Both the position numbers and the translations under genes were made by a program. From the NCBI GenBank assembly GCA_016342325.1, contig JAEINR010000067.1:1-33468 (forward strand): DNA of 33,468 nucleotides, written 5' to 3'. Each line of letters opens with the position of its first letter. The first letter of the stretch is position 1. The DNA comes from Desulfobacterium sp. GTDB taxonomy: Bacteria > Desulfobacterota > Desulfobacteria > Desulfobacterales > Desulfobacteraceae. The notes below the pieces were generated by a model. That model worked only from the letters and a program-made list of their open reading frames with translations. It ran no database searches and was not told where the DNA came from. This document shows positions 9,976 through 16,912 of the stretch, piece by piece.

Positions 9976-10004
9976 AAAATATCACGGCCCATAAGATCCG
10001 TCAA
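9976..10004 (-). promoter_or_regulatory. Predicted sigma-70 promoter for serS
   Basis: On the minus strand, TTGACG (9999-10004) and TATTTT (9976-9981) are separated by 17 bp. This places a transcript start near 9969, about 57 nt upstream of the serS ATG. The prediction rests on sequence match only. Confidence 0.55.
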
Positions 10005-10017
10005 TGATTATTGCAGG

Positions 10018-10046
10018 TTGACAATTGCTAGCTTGTGTATAATAAT
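10018..10046 (+). promoter_or_regulatory. Predicted sigma-70 promoter for the 5-FCL gene
   Basis: A perfect -35 TTGACA (10018-10023) is followed after 17 bp by AATAAT (10041-10046). An overlapping TATAAT at 10038-10043 would give only 14 bp of spacing. The region is strongly AT-rich and lies about 40 bp upstream of the ATG at 10083. It is divergent from the serS promoter in the same 170-bp intergenic region. Confidence 0.55.
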
Positions 10047-10082
10047 TTTTAAAAAATATTACGATTGGGGAAACAGATAATT

Positions 10083-10670
10083 ATGGATGATATTAAAGAT
10101 AGTAAAAAAAGCGTTCTGGCTGAAATCTCAGAAAAACTTGCCAAATTCACCAAAGATGAAATGGCTGAGAAACAGGCACAGATTGAACAGAATCTTCTTG
10201 AATTTGCCAATTTTATGGAAGCTCAACTGGCGCTTCTCTACATCGAGAGAAGCAGCGAGATCCCAACAGGGAACATCATAAAAAAGAGTCTTGATATCAA
10301 AAAAGGGATTGTGCTTCCATCGTTTTCCGATGCAAGGCACGCCATCAACCTGCTCCGGATCCACAACTTTGGTGCCGATCTTATCAAAGGTGACCAGGGA
10401 AGGCTTGAGCCCGACCCGGAGACCTGCAAAAAGATCCCCCTTGATCAGATCGATATCGCCGTGATCCCGGGGCTTGCGTTTGATGAAAAGGGCGGCCGTC
10501 TGGGGTTTGGGGAGGGGTATTACAACCGGCTCATCGCAAAGCTTCCCGAGACAACCCGGAAGATCTCCATTGCTTTTGAAGAGCAGGTGGCCGATCATGT
10601 TCCGATGGAGTCACGGAAATATAACCTCGATATCATCATCACCGACAAGAGAATCATCTACAAAATATAG
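10083..10670 (+). CDS. 5-formyltetrahydrofolate cyclo-ligase
   Basis: This is an ATP-dependent enzyme that converts 5-formyl-THF to 5,10-methenyl-THF, returning a storage form of folate to one-carbon metabolism. The 195-residue length matches the family. The family signature is present near the C-terminal third: IAVIPGLAFDEKGGRLGFG followed by EGYYNRLI, equivalent to the usual 'D..G.RLG.G.GYYDR' motif, with the Asp of YYDR replaced by Asn here. ATG 10083 is preferred over the in-frame TTG at 10065, which lacks a ribosome site; GGGGA lies at 10067-10071. The gene stands alone, divergent from serS and convergent with the K+ channel gene. Confidence 0.9.
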   Translation: MDDIKDSKKSVLAEISEKLAKFTKDEMAEKQAQIEQNLLEFANFMEAQLALLYIERSSEIPTGNIIKKSLDIKKGIVLPSFSDARHAINLLRIHNFGADLIKGDQGRLEPDPETCKKIPLDQIDIAVIPGLAFDEKGGRLGFGEGYYNRLIAKLPETTRKISIAFEEQVADHVPMESRKYNLDIIITDKRIIYKI

Positions 10671-10705
10671 ATCGTCCTGACCGTGGGGTGGGGGAGTGGT
10701 TGTCG

Positions 10706-11707
10706 CTATTTGGGATCCAGTGCCTGGTGAAAACGTTTCAGGTCCCGGGCGCGGCCCATGGAGATGATGGTGTCTCCCTCCTCCATGTAGGTGTCAAAGG
10801 AGGGGTTGAAGATCATCTCTCCGTCTGCCTTTTTGATGGCGATGATGATCAGGTTGTACTTTTGCCTGATACCGGAATCCTTGAGCATGATGTTCACGAG
10901 GCTTGAGTCTGGGGATATTGGTGCTTCTTCGATCTGAATCGCCTTCTCCTTACGGGTGAGGGCGATGTTCAGGAAATAGCTGACACTGGGTCGAAGCAGG
11001 CGTAGCCCCATGGACACGGCACCGATATCATAGGGAGAATCCACCTGGTCAGCGCCTGCTGCATAGAGTTTGCTCTTTGCCGCTTTTTTTTCGGCCCGGG
11101 CCATGATGTGGATTTTCGGGTTGAGTTGCCGCGCCGTGAGCACGAGGAACACGTTGTCTACATCCGTCGCAAGGGCTGCGATCAGGTGGGATGCCTGTCT
11201 GATACCCGCCTTGAGAAGCAACGTTTCATCCGAGGCATCGCCCATGAGGTAGAGCATGTTGTCCTGTGTCAGGGTCGGCTCAAGCGCCGTGCAATTCTCC
11301 AGCACCGCAATGTCCGGGGTTTGCTCGGCAAGCTGTTTGCACAGGATCCGTCCGATCCGTCCGTAGCCGCAGACGATATAGTGGTTTTTCAGTTTGGCAA
11401 TGCGCTTGTCCAATTTTCTCCTCCCCAGTATGGATCGTATTTCTCCTTCAACGACAAATTGCACGATGACTCCGGCCAGGTAGAGTACCAGGCTCACGCT
11501 GGTGATGATGAGTATGATCGTGAAGACCCGGCCCCCGGGGCTGATGGGATGAACTTCGCTGTATCCCACGGTGCTGAGGGTGAGGGCAACCATGTAGAAG
11601 GAATCAAGGAAATTCCACCCTTCGATGATCATGTAACCGACTGTGCCCATGATGGATACCGCTAGGGAAACCACCGCAGCAATTATGATTTGTCTTAATC
11701 TGTTCAT
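10706..11707 (-). CDS. Two-TM potassium channel with RCK (TrkA-N/TrkA-C) domains
   Basis: The 333-residue protein begins with TM1 (about 7-28), a pore loop with selectivity filter TLSTVGYSE (about 43-51), and TM2 (about 60-88), the minimal K+ channel unit. It is followed by a cytoplasmic TrkA-N/RCK Rossmann domain starting NHYIVCGYGRIGRI (about 107 onward, GxGxxG nucleotide-binding loop) and a TrkA-C domain in the last 80 residues. This is the architecture of MthK-like channels gated by ligand binding to RCK rings. A role in K+ conductance and turgor or pH homeostasis follows from the family. It is convergent with the 5-FCL gene and divergent from pcm. Confidence 0.92.
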   Translation of the reverse strand: MNRLRQIIIAAVVSLAVSIMGTVGYMIIEGWNFLDSFYMVALTLSTVGYSEVHPISPGGRVFTIILIITSVSLVLYLAGVIVQFVVEGEIRSILGRRKLDKRIAKLKNHYIVCGYGRIGRILCKQLAEQTPDIAVLENCTALEPTLTQDNMLYLMGDASDETLLLKAGIRQASHLIAALATDVDNVFLVLTARQLNPKIHIMARAEKKAAKSKLYAAGADQVDSPYDIGAVSMGLRLLRPSVSYFLNIALTRKEKAIQIEEAPISPDSSLVNIMLKDSGIRQKYNLIIIAIKKADGEMIFNPSFDTYMEEGDTIISMGRARDLKRFHQALDPK

Positions 11708-11806
11708 ATGGGAATTCCTATAACCGTGATTTTGGGAAAAAGCAAGGTGATAATTGCCATTGCTATCTTCTTGACGGATACAAAGGGGGCTGATAAACTG
11801 GGTGCC

Positions 11807-12463
11807 ATGAACAAAGACGAGAGAAAATTTGAGCGATGGCGACAGGAGATGGTTGAGCGGCAGTTAATATCCAGGGGCATCACCGACACCCAGGTGCTTG
11901 CTGCCATGGGCAGGATACCGCGACATCTCTTTGTGAGTGAGGCGTTGACAGATAGCGCCTATGGGGATTTCCCCTTGCCCATTGGGGAGGCCCAGACCAT
12001 TTCCCAGCCCTATATCATTGCCGAGATGACCCAGGCCCTTGAACTGACCGGGGAAGAGCGGGTGCTTGAGATCGGGACCGGATCGGGATACCAGGCAGCT
12101 GTGCTGGCTGAAATCGTTTTCCGGGTATATACCATTGAGCGGAACAACACCTTGTTCATGAGAACCAGGAAGTTGTTTGACCAACTCAAGTACCACAATA
12201 TCGTTGCCAGGTATTCGGACGGGACCCAGGGGTGGAATGCGGAGAGCCCTTTTGACGCGATCATTGTCACCGCAGGCGGCCAGAAAATACCCCAGCCCCT
12301 GGTCGACCAGCTTGCCGTGGGCGGCAGGCTGGTGATGCCGGTGGGAGGACTTTTCAGCCAGGAGTTGATCCGGGTGGAAAAGCATGCCGACGGCATCACC
12401 ACCCAGAGTCTTGGTGGCTGCCGTTTTGTAAAATTGATCGGCCAGCACGGATGGAAGGAGTAG
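11807..12463 (+). CDS. pcm: Protein-L-isoaspartate O-methyltransferase
   Basis: This enzyme methylates L-isoaspartyl residues in damaged proteins using S-adenosylmethionine, starting their repair. From ATG 11807 the product is 218 residues, the normal family length, and begins with the expected helix ERWRQEMVERQLISRGI. The SAM-binding motif I is VLEIGTGSGYQAA, followed by motif II-like DAIIVTAGG. The frame is open further upstream to an ATG at 11708, but that would abut the divergent channel gene's start codon and add a non-conserved segment, so 11807 is preferred. It is followed 3 bp later by the DedA-type gene, whose ribosome site lies within the end of pcm. Confidence 0.93.
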   Translation: MNKDERKFERWRQEMVERQLISRGITDTQVLAAMGRIPRHLFVSEALTDSAYGDFPLPIGEAQTISQPYIIAEMTQALELTGEERVLEIGTGSGYQAAVLAEIVFRVYTIERNNTLFMRTRKLFDQLKYHNIVARYSDGTQGWNAESPFDAIIVTAGGQKIPQPLVDQLAVGGRLVMPVGGLFSQELIRVEKHADGITTQSLGGCRFVKLIGQHGWKE

Positions 12464-12466
12464 TTC

Positions 12467-13048
12467 ATGGTCAAACGGCTTTATGACTGGGTCCTTGGCT
12501 GGGCCGAGAGACCTGGTGGCGCCTGGGCCCTGTTTGTCCTGGCCTTTTGTGAATCGTCATTTTTTCCCATTCCCCCGGATGTCCTGCTCATCGCCCTTGC
12601 CGTGGGGGCTCCGAAAAAGTCCTTTAAATTTGTTGCGGTCTGCAGCCTGGGATCCCTCCTGGGCGGCGTCATGGGCTATTGCATCGGCTGGCAGTTCATG
12701 GGGGTTGTCGGAGACAGGATCATCGAGTTTTACGGCCTTACGGACAAGGCCGATTATATCTCCTCCCTTTACCGGAATTACGATGCCTGGGCCGTTTCCA
12801 TTGCCGGGTTTACGCCGCTGCCCTATAAGCTTTTCACCATCTCTGCCGGGGCATTCGGAGTTAACTTCCCGGTGTTCGTGATCGCCTCTGCCGTTTCCAG
12901 AACCCTCAGGTTCGCCATTCTGGGAAGCTTGATCTACTGGTTCGGCCCGGGAATACAGCGGTTCATCGATCGCTATTTCAACCTGCTGGCCACGGCGTTT
13001 ACCCTGCTGCTGGTGGCAGGGTTTGTGGCGTTAAAATATCTTTTATGA
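12467..13048 (+). CDS. DedA/YqaA-type (VTT domain) integral membrane protein
   Basis: The 193-residue protein has about five hydrophobic segments, including the re-entrant-type motif ESSFFPIPPDVLLIALA near residues 27-43 and AGFTPLPYKLFTISAGAFG near 111-129, which are the paired half-helix motifs of the VTT/DedA fold. Related DedA proteins act as undecaprenyl-phosphate or phospholipid flippases; the substrate here cannot be read from sequence. AAGGAG lies just before the ATG, inside the end of pcm, suggesting co-translation with pcm. Confidence 0.85.
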   Translation: MVKRLYDWVLGWAERPGGAWALFVLAFCESSFFPIPPDVLLIALAVGAPKKSFKFVAVCSLGSLLGGVMGYCIGWQFMGVVGDRIIEFYGLTDKADYISSLYRNYDAWAVSIAGFTPLPYKLFTISAGAFGVNFPVFVIASAVSRTLRFAILGSLIYWFGPGIQRFIDRYFNLLATAFTLLLVAGFVALKYLL

Positions 13049-13081
13049 TTGCGTGGCTGTGAATTAAAGAAGAGTGTTATT

Positions 13082-13459
13082 GTGGATCTTATAACAAAAC
13101 AGGGGTTTGATTTCAGTTTCGATCCCAAGGCATGTGAACTGTGTAGCAGTCGCTGCTGCAGGGGTGCTTCCGGCAATATATGGGTTACCCGCCTGGATAT
13201 TGACGCGATTTGCGAGTCGTTGAACCTCAATGTGATTGACGGCATGGACCGCTACTTTAAACGGGTCGGGAACCGTTTCTCCATCAAGGAAATCGTTTCA
13301 GGGGACGACTATCTCTGTGTGTTTCTGGACCCCGGGCAAGGGTGCTTGATCTACGGTGCCAGACCGGTTCAATGCAGGACCTTTCCATTCTGGAACCACT
13401 TTCGAACCCATCCCGAAGAGCTGTCGAACCAGTGTCCCGGGATCAACGTGGCTGTTTGA
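13082..13459 (+). CDS. YkgJ-family cysteine cluster protein
   Basis: The protein is about 125 residues when started at GTG 13082, which has AGAAGAG (13068-13074) at 7-bp spacing. A TTG at 13049 is in frame but overlaps no good ribosome site. It shows the family's Cys signature: CELCSSRCCRG (CX2CX3CC) near residue 18, then CLIYGARPVQCRTFPFW and a final CPG. These Cys are thought to bind a metal or Fe-S cluster; the biochemical role of the family is not established. It lies 33 bp after the DedA-type gene and is probably in its operon. The repeat at 13464 begins directly after its stop. Confidence 0.85.
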   Translation: MDLITKQGFDFSFDPKACELCSSRCCRGASGNIWVTRLDIDAICESLNLNVIDGMDRYFKRVGNRFSIKEIVSGDDYLCVFLDPGQGCLIYGARPVQCRTFPFWNHFRTHPEELSNQCPGINVAV

Positions 13460-13463
13460 TGTT

Positions 13464-13503
13464 TTTGCCAAAATAACACGAAAATCCGTGTTAGGAAGCT
13501 AAA
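13464..13503 (+). repeat. Single copy of the dispersed 40-bp repeat unit, forming a hairpin
   Basis: The segment beginning TTTGCCAAAATAACACG and ending GGAAGCTAAA matches the 40-bp unit seen at 24.5 kb and 22.4 kb. This copy alone contains a perfect 7-bp inverted repeat, TAACACG (13474-13480) and CGTGTTA (13487-13493), with a 6-nt loop. It lies between convergent genes and overlaps the LysR stop codon (13491-13493). The hairpin could help terminate transcription from either side, but it has no long T-run. Confidence 0.8.
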
Positions 13504-14390
13504 TACTTCTCTTTGATGAACTTGATAAAGGTCTTGGAAAGCGGGGACAGGGTGCGCTTCCCATGGGTGGTGATGTAGAAGCTTCGCCTTAGATCGAGCC
13601 CCTTGACCGACAGAGCCTTGAGCCGGCCCGATTCCAAAAGGTCGGCCACGGCAATGGTTGAGAGGATGGAGATGCCGGCATTGGCCAGGACGGCCTGGAT
13701 CACCGAGGCGGTGTTGCCCATGGTGGCAATGATGTTCAGCCTTTCTGTGTTAAAACCTGCGGTTTCCATGCTTTTTGTGATGGATCGCCAGGTGCCTGAG
13801 CCCTGCTCCCTGGCCAGAAAGGGCTCGCTGAACAGCATGGAACATTCCACCTGGTCGCGGTCTGCCCATTTATGGGATGCGGGAACGATCAGCTTCATCT
13901 CGTCGTCCACCAGCTTCTCCTGGTTGACCAGGGGGCTGTCTACCCTGGCCCCGACGATTCCCACCTCGATCTCTCCCTGGGTGACTTGATCGATGATCTC
14001 AGCTGTGTCTCCGGCCACAAGGGAGATGGACACCTCGGAAAACGCCTTGGCCAGGGGGGCGATCATCTTGGGCAGGATATAGCCGGAGGGGATGGTGCTG
14101 CCCCCGACCTTCAGGTGGCCCCGGAGTTTGCCCTGGAAATCGGAGATGGCCGATTCCGCTTCGTCCCGAAGGAGGAGCAGCTTTTTTGCATAGGAGAAAA
14201 GGAGCTCCCCGGCTTTTGTGGGAACGGTCTCCCTGCCGAGGCGGTCCATGAGCCGACACCCAAAATGCTCTTCAAGCTCCTTGATGTGGCTGCTAACGGT
14301 TGGTTGGGAAAGGTGGATGGCCTCTGCGGCCTTGGAAAAGCTTCGTTTCTCAACCACACTGGTAAACACTTTCAGCTGCCACAGGTCCAT
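13491..14390 (-). CDS. LysR-family transcriptional regulator (CysB-like; selenium-metabolism-associated type?)
   Basis: The 299-residue regulator has an N-terminal winged HTH (about 1-60, with FSKAAEAIHLSQPTVSSHIK) and a LysR substrate-binding domain (about 90-295, GHLKVGGSTIPSGYILPKM onward). The start MDLWQLKVF and the effector-domain sequence resemble a LysR group annotated as associated with selenium metabolism in anaerobic bacteria; I recall this resemblance and have not tested it. It is the last gene of the lpxC-to-lysR run, with 2 bp between the coaD stop and its ATG. Its last codons (Leu-Ala-Ser-stop) lie inside the dispersed repeat unit. Confidence 0.85.
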   Translation of the reverse strand: MDLWQLKVFTSVVEKRSFSKAAEAIHLSQPTVSSHIKELEEHFGCRLMDRLGRETVPTKAGELLFSYAKKLLLLRDEAESAISDFQGKLRGHLKVGGSTIPSGYILPKMIAPLAKAFSEVSISLVAGDTAEIIDQVTQGEIEVGIVGARVDSPLVNQEKLVDDEMKLIVPASHKWADRDQVECSMLFSEPFLAREQGSGTWRSITKSMETAGFNTERLNIIATMGNTASVIQAVLANAGISILSTIAVADLLESGRLKALSVKGLDLRRSFYITTHGKRTLSPLSKTFIKFIKEKYLAS

Positions 14391-14392
14391 GG

Positions 14393-14896
14393 TTAATTCT
14401 CTTTTTTGGCTGGAAATTTTTCCAGCATCTTGAGCTTGATCGGTTGGGGAACCATTCCGGTGATGTCACCGCCAAAGGTTGCCACCTCCTTGATGATGGA
14501 GGAGCTTGTGAAGATCCACCTTAATCCGGTCATGAGAAAGATGGTCTGGACATCCCGGTTGAGTCGACGGTTCATCAATGCCATCTGGAATTCGTTTTCA
14601 AAATCTGAAATGGCCCGCATGCCCCTGATGATGGCAACGGCATTTTTTATCCGGGTGTAGTCCACCAGGAGGCCGTCAAAACTGTCCACTTCAAGGTTGG
14701 CTTTTTTTCCAATGCTTGCCTGGATCATATCGACCCGTTCCTGGACGGAAAAGAGTGAATTCTTTTTGGGATTGTACATCACCGATACAATCACCTTGTC
14801 AAAGATTTTCAGCGCCCGTTCGATGATGTCCACGTGGCCGTTGGTCAGCGGATCAAAGGATCCGGGGTAGATCGCTATTTTTGGGTTGTTTTCCAT
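14393..14896 (-). CDS. coaD: Phosphopantetheine adenylyltransferase
   Basis: This enzyme transfers AMP from ATP to 4'-phosphopantetheine, giving dephospho-CoA, the penultimate step of coenzyme A synthesis. The 167-residue length is typical. The nucleotidyltransferase motif AIYPGSFDPLTNGH is at the N-terminus (residues 8-21), and the second ATP-contact motif WIFTSSSIIKEVA lies near residues 126-138, matching the family's 'SSS..KE' motif. It starts 6 bp after rsmD, a pairing that is common in bacteria, and is followed after 2 bp by the LysR gene. Confidence 0.95.
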   Translation of the reverse strand: MENNPKIAIYPGSFDPLTNGHVDIIERALKIFDKVIVSVMYNPKKNSLFSVQERVDMIQASIGKKANLEVDSFDGLLVDYTRIKNAVAIIRGMRAISDFENEFQMALMNRRLNRDVQTIFLMTGLRWIFTSSSIIKEVATFGGDITGMVPQPIKLKMLEKFPAKKEN

Positions 14897-14902
14897 GAAA
14901 TG

Positions 14903-15472
14903 TTAATCCCTTTCACAAGACAGGTTCAGTGTTAAAAAGCTAATCCGTGTCTTTCCGTATTTCCTTTGATCGCGAATGTCAAGTATTGATGTCGATTGTA
15001 TGGGGTTTTCCCTGGCAGATTGTTCCGCAATGATGAGGGCATGATCGGCCAAAAGGCCGATAAATGCACCTGAACCCAGCACGGTGTCGATGAGTCCCCG
15101 GTCATAGGGGGGGTCCATGAAAACCAGGTCGAATTTCTGTTGGACGGCCCAGGCGGGAAGAACTTGTTGGGTGATGTCGTGGCAGAGAACGGTTGCCGGG
15201 TCTTCAAGCCGGCACAGGGAGATGTTCTCTTTTATGATGGCGCAGGCATCCTGGCTTTTGTCCACAAACAGGGCGGACGCGGCGTTGCGGCTCAAGGCCT
15301 CCATGCCCAGGGCCCCGGTTCCGGCAAACAGGTCAAGCACCCTGGCGCCTTCAACTTCCCGGGAGATGATGTTGAAGACCGACTCCCTGACCCGGTCCGA
15401 TGTGGGCCGGGTGTCCAATCCCCTGGGGGTGACAAGTTTTCTGCCCTTGCAGGTTCCGCTGATGATTCTCAT
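14903..15472 (-). CDS. rsmD: 16S rRNA (guanine(966)-N(2))-methyltransferase RsmD
   Basis: This SAM-dependent enzyme methylates G966 of 16S rRNA. From ATG 15472 (MRIISGTCKGRKLVTP, the conserved family start) the product is 189 residues, the normal length. It contains TRPTSDRVRESVFNI, the SAM-binding motif VLDLFAGTGALGMEAL and the catalytic FMDPPYD (NPPY-like). An in-frame GTG at 15529 is the last three bases of a strong AGGAGGTG sequence and so is unlikely to be the start it serves; nothing well spaced follows that sequence. It is located between ntrX and coaD in the same run. Confidence 0.93.
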   Translation of the reverse strand: MRIISGTCKGRKLVTPRGLDTRPTSDRVRESVFNIISREVEGARVLDLFAGTGALGMEALSRNAASALFVDKSQDACAIIKENISLCRLEDPATVLCHDITQQVLPAWAVQQKFDLVFMDPPYDRGLIDTVLGSGAFIGLLADHALIIAEQSARENPIQSTSILDIRDQRKYGKTRISFLTLNLSCERD

Positions 15473-15547
15473 AGGATTCGTCCCGATCCCCGGTTGCTCA
15501 AAGGTTGCCGGGTCGATATGCGCTCGCACCTCCTGATTCTTTCCATG

Positions 15548-16900
15548 CTATTTGTCCCGAACCCTGGCTGCAAGGTCACTGGGATCCACACCGATCTTGG
15601 CGGCTGCGGTCTCAAGTTCTCCCTTGGCTTCCGCCAGTTTCTTTTTGAAAAATTCCTGCTCAAACCTTTTTTTGGCTTTCTCCCAATCGTCCATGGAGAA
15701 AAGATCGGCCTGTCTGTCTTCGGTGTCGTCAGCGGTTTCCGGGTTGTAGGGCTCTGGAATGTCCCGGACCTGGATGGTTTCGTGTTCCACCATGATGGCG
15801 AGTCTTTCGATGAGGTTCTTCAGCTCCCGGACGTTGCCCGGCCAATCATAGCCGGCGATGAGATCCAGGGCCTGCTTGTCCATGCCCACGGGACCCCCTG
15901 CTTTTTCCTGGGAAGCGGTCTTGAGAAAGATATCCACGAGCAGGGGAATATCCTCTTTGCGGTTACGCAGGGCAGGCACGGCCACGGGAATCACGTTGAG
16001 CCGGTAGAACAGATCTTCCCGGAAGTTGCCGGCTGCGATTTCGGCTTTAAGGTCTTTGTTGGTGGCTGCGATGATCCTCAGATCCACGCTCAGGGTACGT
16101 CCACCCCCGATCCGCTGGAAGGTCTTTGATTCAAGGGCGCGCAAAATTTTTGCCTGGGTCTTGAGATTCATGTCGCCGATCTCGTCCAGGAACAGGGTGC
16201 CACCGGAGGCCAGCTCGAATTTGCCCTTGTTCTTTGCCGCGGCCTCGGGAAAGGCGCCCTTTTCATGTCCGAACAGCTCGCTGTCAATGGTCTCTTCGGG
16301 AATTGCTGCGCAGTTGACGATGATGAACGGTTCTTCCGGCCGGGAACTGAACTGGTGAAGCGTCCTTGCCACGAGCTCTTTTCCGGTTCCGTGCTCTCCT
16401 GTGATGAGGATGGAGGCGTTGGAGGGGGCGGCATTCATGATCTCTTTGTTGAGCTCCTGTACCGCCGGGCTGAACCCGTTGATGGAGTGCTTCTCAATTG
16501 TCTTTCTTCGAAGATAGAGGTTCTCCTCCTCAAGGCGCCGGAAGTTGAGGGCGTTGTTGATGGTCACGATGACCCTGTCAATGGACAGGGGTTTCTCGAG
16601 AAAATCAAAGGCCCCGGATTTTGTCGCGTCCACGGCCGATTCAATGGTGCCGTGGCCTGTGATCATCACCACAGGCAGGTTTGGAAAAAGTTTTTTAATC
16701 TCCTTGAGCGTCTCAATGCCGTCCATTCCCGGCATCCAGATGTCCAGAAGCACGATGTCCGGAGATTCCGCCTCGATTTTTTTCAGGGCTTCATAGCCGT
16801 TGAAGGCGTGGGAGACTTCAAACCCGTCATCCGAAAGAATGCCTTCCAAGGATTCGATGATGGATGCTTCATCATCAACGATTAATACTGCTGGATACAT
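15548..16900 (-). CDS. ntrX: NtrX-like sigma-54-type response regulator with altered GAFTGA loop
   Basis: The 450-residue regulator has a receiver domain (about 1-120; acidic pocket Asp9/Asp10, phosphoacceptor Asp53, Lys in FLEKPL), an AAA+ domain (about 140-370) and a short C-terminal segment. Walker A is GEHGTGKE (about 168) and Walker B is GGTLFLDEIGDM. The sigma-54 contact loop, normally GAFTGA, reads GAFPEA (16241-16258, residues about 215-220), and the C-terminal HTH is a poor match to Fis-type helices (TAAAKIGVDPSDLAARV). It lies 12 bp after ntrY, its presumed kinase. NtrX proteins control nitrogen, redox or envelope genes in other bacteria; the target here is unknown. Altered loop residues suggest weak or absent sigma-54 activation. 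Confidence 0.88.
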   Translation of the reverse strand: MYPAVLIVDDEASIIESLEGILSDDGFEVSHAFNGYEALKKIEAESPDIVLLDIWMPGMDGIETLKEIKKLFPNLPVVMITGHGTIESAVDATKSGAFDFLEKPLSIDRVIVTINNALNFRRLEEENLYLRRKTIEKHSINGFSPAVQELNKEIMNAAPSNASILITGEHGTGKELVARTLHQFSSRPEEPFIIVNCAAIPEETIDSELFGHEKGAFPEAAAKNKGKFELASGGTLFLDEIGDMNLKTQAKILRALESKTFQRIGGGRTLSVDLRIIAATNKDLKAEIAAGNFREDLFYRLNVIPVAVPALRNRKEDIPLLVDIFLKTASQEKAGGPVGMDKQALDLIAGYDWPGNVRELKNLIERLAIMVEHETIQVRDIPEPYNPETADDTEDRQADLFSMDDWEKAKKRFEQEFFKKKLAEAKGELETAAAKIGVDPSDLAARVRDK

Positions 16901-16912
16901 GTTCTCTCCTGT

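Noticed and set aside
10038-10043. TATAAT as the -10 paired with TTGACA at 10018
   Set aside because: The spacing of 14 bp is too short; AATAAT at 10041-10046 gives 17 bp.
11708-11806. Longer N-terminus of Pcm from the ATG at 11708
   Set aside because: It would start directly beside the divergent channel gene's start codon, leaving no promoter space, and the added residues are unlike the family.
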